Position numbers and translations under genes: made by a program. A DNA stretch of 64,000 bases from JBKCUI01 sp052161625. GTDB taxonomy: Bacteria; Planctomycetota; Planctomycetia; Pirellulales; Pirellulaceae. The notes beneath the pieces were generated by a model. The model was not told the origin of the DNA and made no database searches. It saw nothing but the letters and a program-made list of their open reading frames with translations. The stretch lies in assembly GCA_052161625.1 (NCBI GenBank), contig CP197412.1; one strand, written 5' to 3'. Positions 62,081 through 64,000 of the stretch are shown in pieces (the stretch's first letter is position 1; each line of letters starts with the position of its first letter).

Positions 62081-64000
62081 ATGTCTACTGTTTCGATGGA
62101 GCCCAATTCGGGTCAGCAAATCCCACCATCACATCGACCACGGCCTGAGCTGTTCAGCCTGAGCATGCTCAGGCCGTCGATCATCAGATCTTTTGAAATG
62201 CTTAACCCGGTTCGAATGGCTAAGAACCCAGTTATGTTTATTGCCGAGGTGGGGGCAGCGCTTACCACCCTCATCACCGCACAAGCAATCGCGACGGGTG
62301 GGGAAGCGACTTGGTACTTCCTGGCACTGACCGTCATGCTCTGGTTCACAGTCTTGTTCGCCAACTTTGCGGAGTCGGTAGCGGAAGCCCGTGGTCGAGC
62401 TCAAGCGGCTAGTCTGCGTTCCGCTCGCAAAGATGTGACAGCGAATAAAGTGGCTGAAATCGCAAGTCGAGTGATTGATGAAGTTCCTGCGTCGACTTTA
62501 AAGGTTGGTGACTTTGTCGTCATTCGTCCAGGTGAAACCATTCCGGCCGACGGCGAAGTCGTACAAGGGATTGCGCTCGTTGACGAAAGTGCAGTGACGG
62601 GTGAGAGTGCTCCGGTCATTCGCGAAAGTGGCGGCGATCGCAGTGCGGTAACGGGAGGGACTCGTGTCGTCTCCGATCATATTTTCGTCAGGGTGACCGC
62701 GAAGCCAGGAGAGAGTTTCTTAGATCGCATGATCGCCATGGTTGAGGGGGCGAACCGTAGCAAAACTCCCAATGAGATCGCGCTTACGATCCTATTGGCG
62801 GGCTTTACGATGGTTTTCTTGCTGGTGTGTGTGACGCTCTATCCGATTGCAACGTACTTTGATGTCACGATCGATGTGCCAACCTTGGTTGCCCTGCTCG
62901 TCTGTTTGATTCCTACCACAATCGGGGCATTGCTTGCAGCGATTGGGATCGCTGGGATCGCGAGACTTAGTCAGGCAAACGTGATGGCGATGTCAGGCCG
63001 AGCCGTGGAAGCAGCCGGTGATGTGGACGTGTTGCTACTGGACAAGACGGGAACAATTACGCTAGGGAATCGTCAAGCTGCAGAGTTCATCCCAGCACCT
63101 GGGATCGATGAAAAACGATTAGCAAGCGTGGCTCAGCTCGCATCCCTGGCTGACGAAACGGCTGAGGGGCGTAGTATCGTTGTACTGGCCAAGAACAGAT
63201 ACGGACTTCGTGGGCAATCGCTTGAGGAACTAGCTGCACAGGTAGTCCCTTTCAGTGCACGGTCTCGCATGAGTGGTTTGGATCTTGAGGGGCGAGTCAT
63301 TCGAAAAGGAGCGGTCGATGCGATTGCGTCGCACCTCCTCGCGTTGGGCAAGGAGTTACCTCGCGAAGTGAAGTTAGAAGCCGAACGCATTGCCAAGTCG
63401 GGTGGAACACCACTGGTTGTCGCGGAGAATGACCAAGCATTGGGCGTCGTCTACTTGAAGGACATCGTCAAGGGCGGGATCAAGGAACGATTCATCGAAC
63501 TACGGCGGATGGGAATCAAGACGGTCATGATCACGGGGGACAATCCGTTGACTGCAGCGGCCATTGCTGCAGAAGCGGGCGTTGACGACTATCTTGCTGA
63601 AGCGACTCCGGAAGAGAAGTTGGAGCTGATTCGCCGTTATCAGAGCGAGGGGCACATGGTAGCGATGACCGGCGATGGAACCAACGATGCACCTGCACTC
63701 GCTCAAGCCGATGTAGCGGTAGCGATGAATACGGGAACGCAGGCGGCAAAAGAAGCGGGCAACATGGTCGACTTGGATTCCAATCCTACCAAGTTGATCG
63801 ACATCGTGTCCACTGGCAAACAGATGTTGATGACTCGAGGTGCGCTGACCACTTTCAGTATTGCGAACGATGTAGCTAAATATTTTGCGATCATTCCGGC
63901 CGTGTTCATGAGTGCTATGCCACATCTGGCACCGCTCAACATCATGGGACTAGCCACACCTCGCAGTGCGATTCTGGCAGCGGTTCTTTTCAATGCAGTG
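62081..64000 (+). CDS. kdpB: KdpB, ATPase subunit (truncated by the window end)
   Basis: ATG 62081 follows kdpA by 30 bp. The 640 visible codons give a P-type ATPase: MLNPVRMAKNPVMFIAEVGA, TGES in DESAVTGESAPVI, Asp321 in LLLDKTGTITLGN, KGAVDAI, MITGDNPLTAAAIAAEAGVD and MTGDGTNDAPALAQADVAVA. It still lacks the last helices, so about 50 residues are outside. kdpC should follow. Confidence 0.97.
   Translation, partial: MSTVSMEPNSGQQIPPSHRPRPELFSLSMLRPSIIRSFEMLNPVRMAKNPVMFIAEVGAALTTLITAQAIATGGEATWYFLALTVMLWFTVLFANFAESVAEARGRAQAASLRSARKDVTANKVAEIASRVIDEVPASTLKVGDFVVIRPGETIPADGEVVQGIALVDESAVTGESAPVIRESGGDRSAVTGGTRVVSDHIFVRVTAKPGESFLDRMIAMVEGANRSKTPNEIALTILLAGFTMVFLLVCVTLYPIATYFDVTIDVPTLVALLVCLIPTTIGALLAAIGIAGIARLSQANVMAMSGRAVEAAGDVDVLLLDKTGTITLGNRQAAEFIPAPGIDEKRLASVAQLASLADETAEGRSIVVLAKNRYGLRGQSLEELAAQVVPFSARSRMSGLDLEGRVIRKGAVDAIASHLLALGKELPREVKLEAERIAKSGGTPLVVAENDQALGVVYLKDIVKGGIKERFIELRRMGIKTVMITGDNPLTAAAIAAEAGVDDYLAEATPEEKLELIRRYQSEGHMVAMTGDGTNDAPALAQADVAVAMNTGTQAAKEAGNMVDLDSNPTKLIDIVSTGKQMLMTRGALTTFSIANDVAKYFAIIPAVFMSAMPHLAPLNIMGLATPRSAILAAVLFNAV

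Overview
The window looks like chromosomal DNA of a planctomycete, probably Pirellulaceae/Rhodopirellula-like. This is inferred from family content, not from a marker gene. The signs are an ECF sigma factor beside a giant Ser/Thr kinase with TPRs, a large extracellular propeller protein with the planctomycete-type N-terminal motif EQLEARNLFAG, a PQQ-type propeller protein, secreted LRR proteins, many IS66 relics and planctomycete-style integron attC sites. No rRNA or tRNA gene was recognised.

Region 1 (1-30 kb) is accessory and strongly decayed. It holds a frameshifted IS66 transposase, two remnants of one unknown gene family, a broken methyltransferase, an arsR / cysteine desulfurase (internally deleted) / dsrE / LRR gene set, an AbiE-type toxin-antitoxin relic fused to an LRR tail, and a short integron-cassette cluster (7.4-9.1 kb) with three attC-like sites and no integrase. 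After these come a dienelactone hydrolase, an IS3 relic, a 7.6-kb kinase / propeller-protein / ECF-sigma set (11.2-18.8 kb), a PQQ-propeller protein, another IS66 relic, an unknown two-gene unit, a DUF2721 protein, a secreted repeat protein, a ParE-type toxin with its antitoxin, a YCII protein with an ECF42-like sigma factor, and an ArsR / SRPBCC / cysteine-rich membrane protein / DUF899 operon.

Region 2 (30-47 kb) holds two unknown exported or membrane proteins, a FadL-type outer-membrane protein and a GGDEF-EAL protein. It also holds a two-gene polyketide or fatty-acid synthase locus: an ACP fused to a FabL-like reductase, then a 2147-residue megasynthase of hotdog, AT, KS, inactive KS-like, KR and DH-like domains. 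Upstream of that locus lies a tandem array of 458-bp non-coding units, each with a CACTAATC hairpin and half an attC-like site. A diverged copy of the same unit precedes the cassette cluster at 7.1-7.5 kb, which links the two regions.

Region 3 (47-64 kb) is intact and housekeeping-like. A compact chemosensory operon (cheW, soluble PAS-MCP, cheR, cheA, cheC-like, cheD, cheY, cheB, then a receiver-PP2C phosphatase) is followed by a DUF2238 membrane protein, a YiiX-like cysteine hydrolase, and the start of a Kdp potassium-ATPase operon (small membrane peptide, kdpF, kdpA, kdpB). kdpB runs off the right end.
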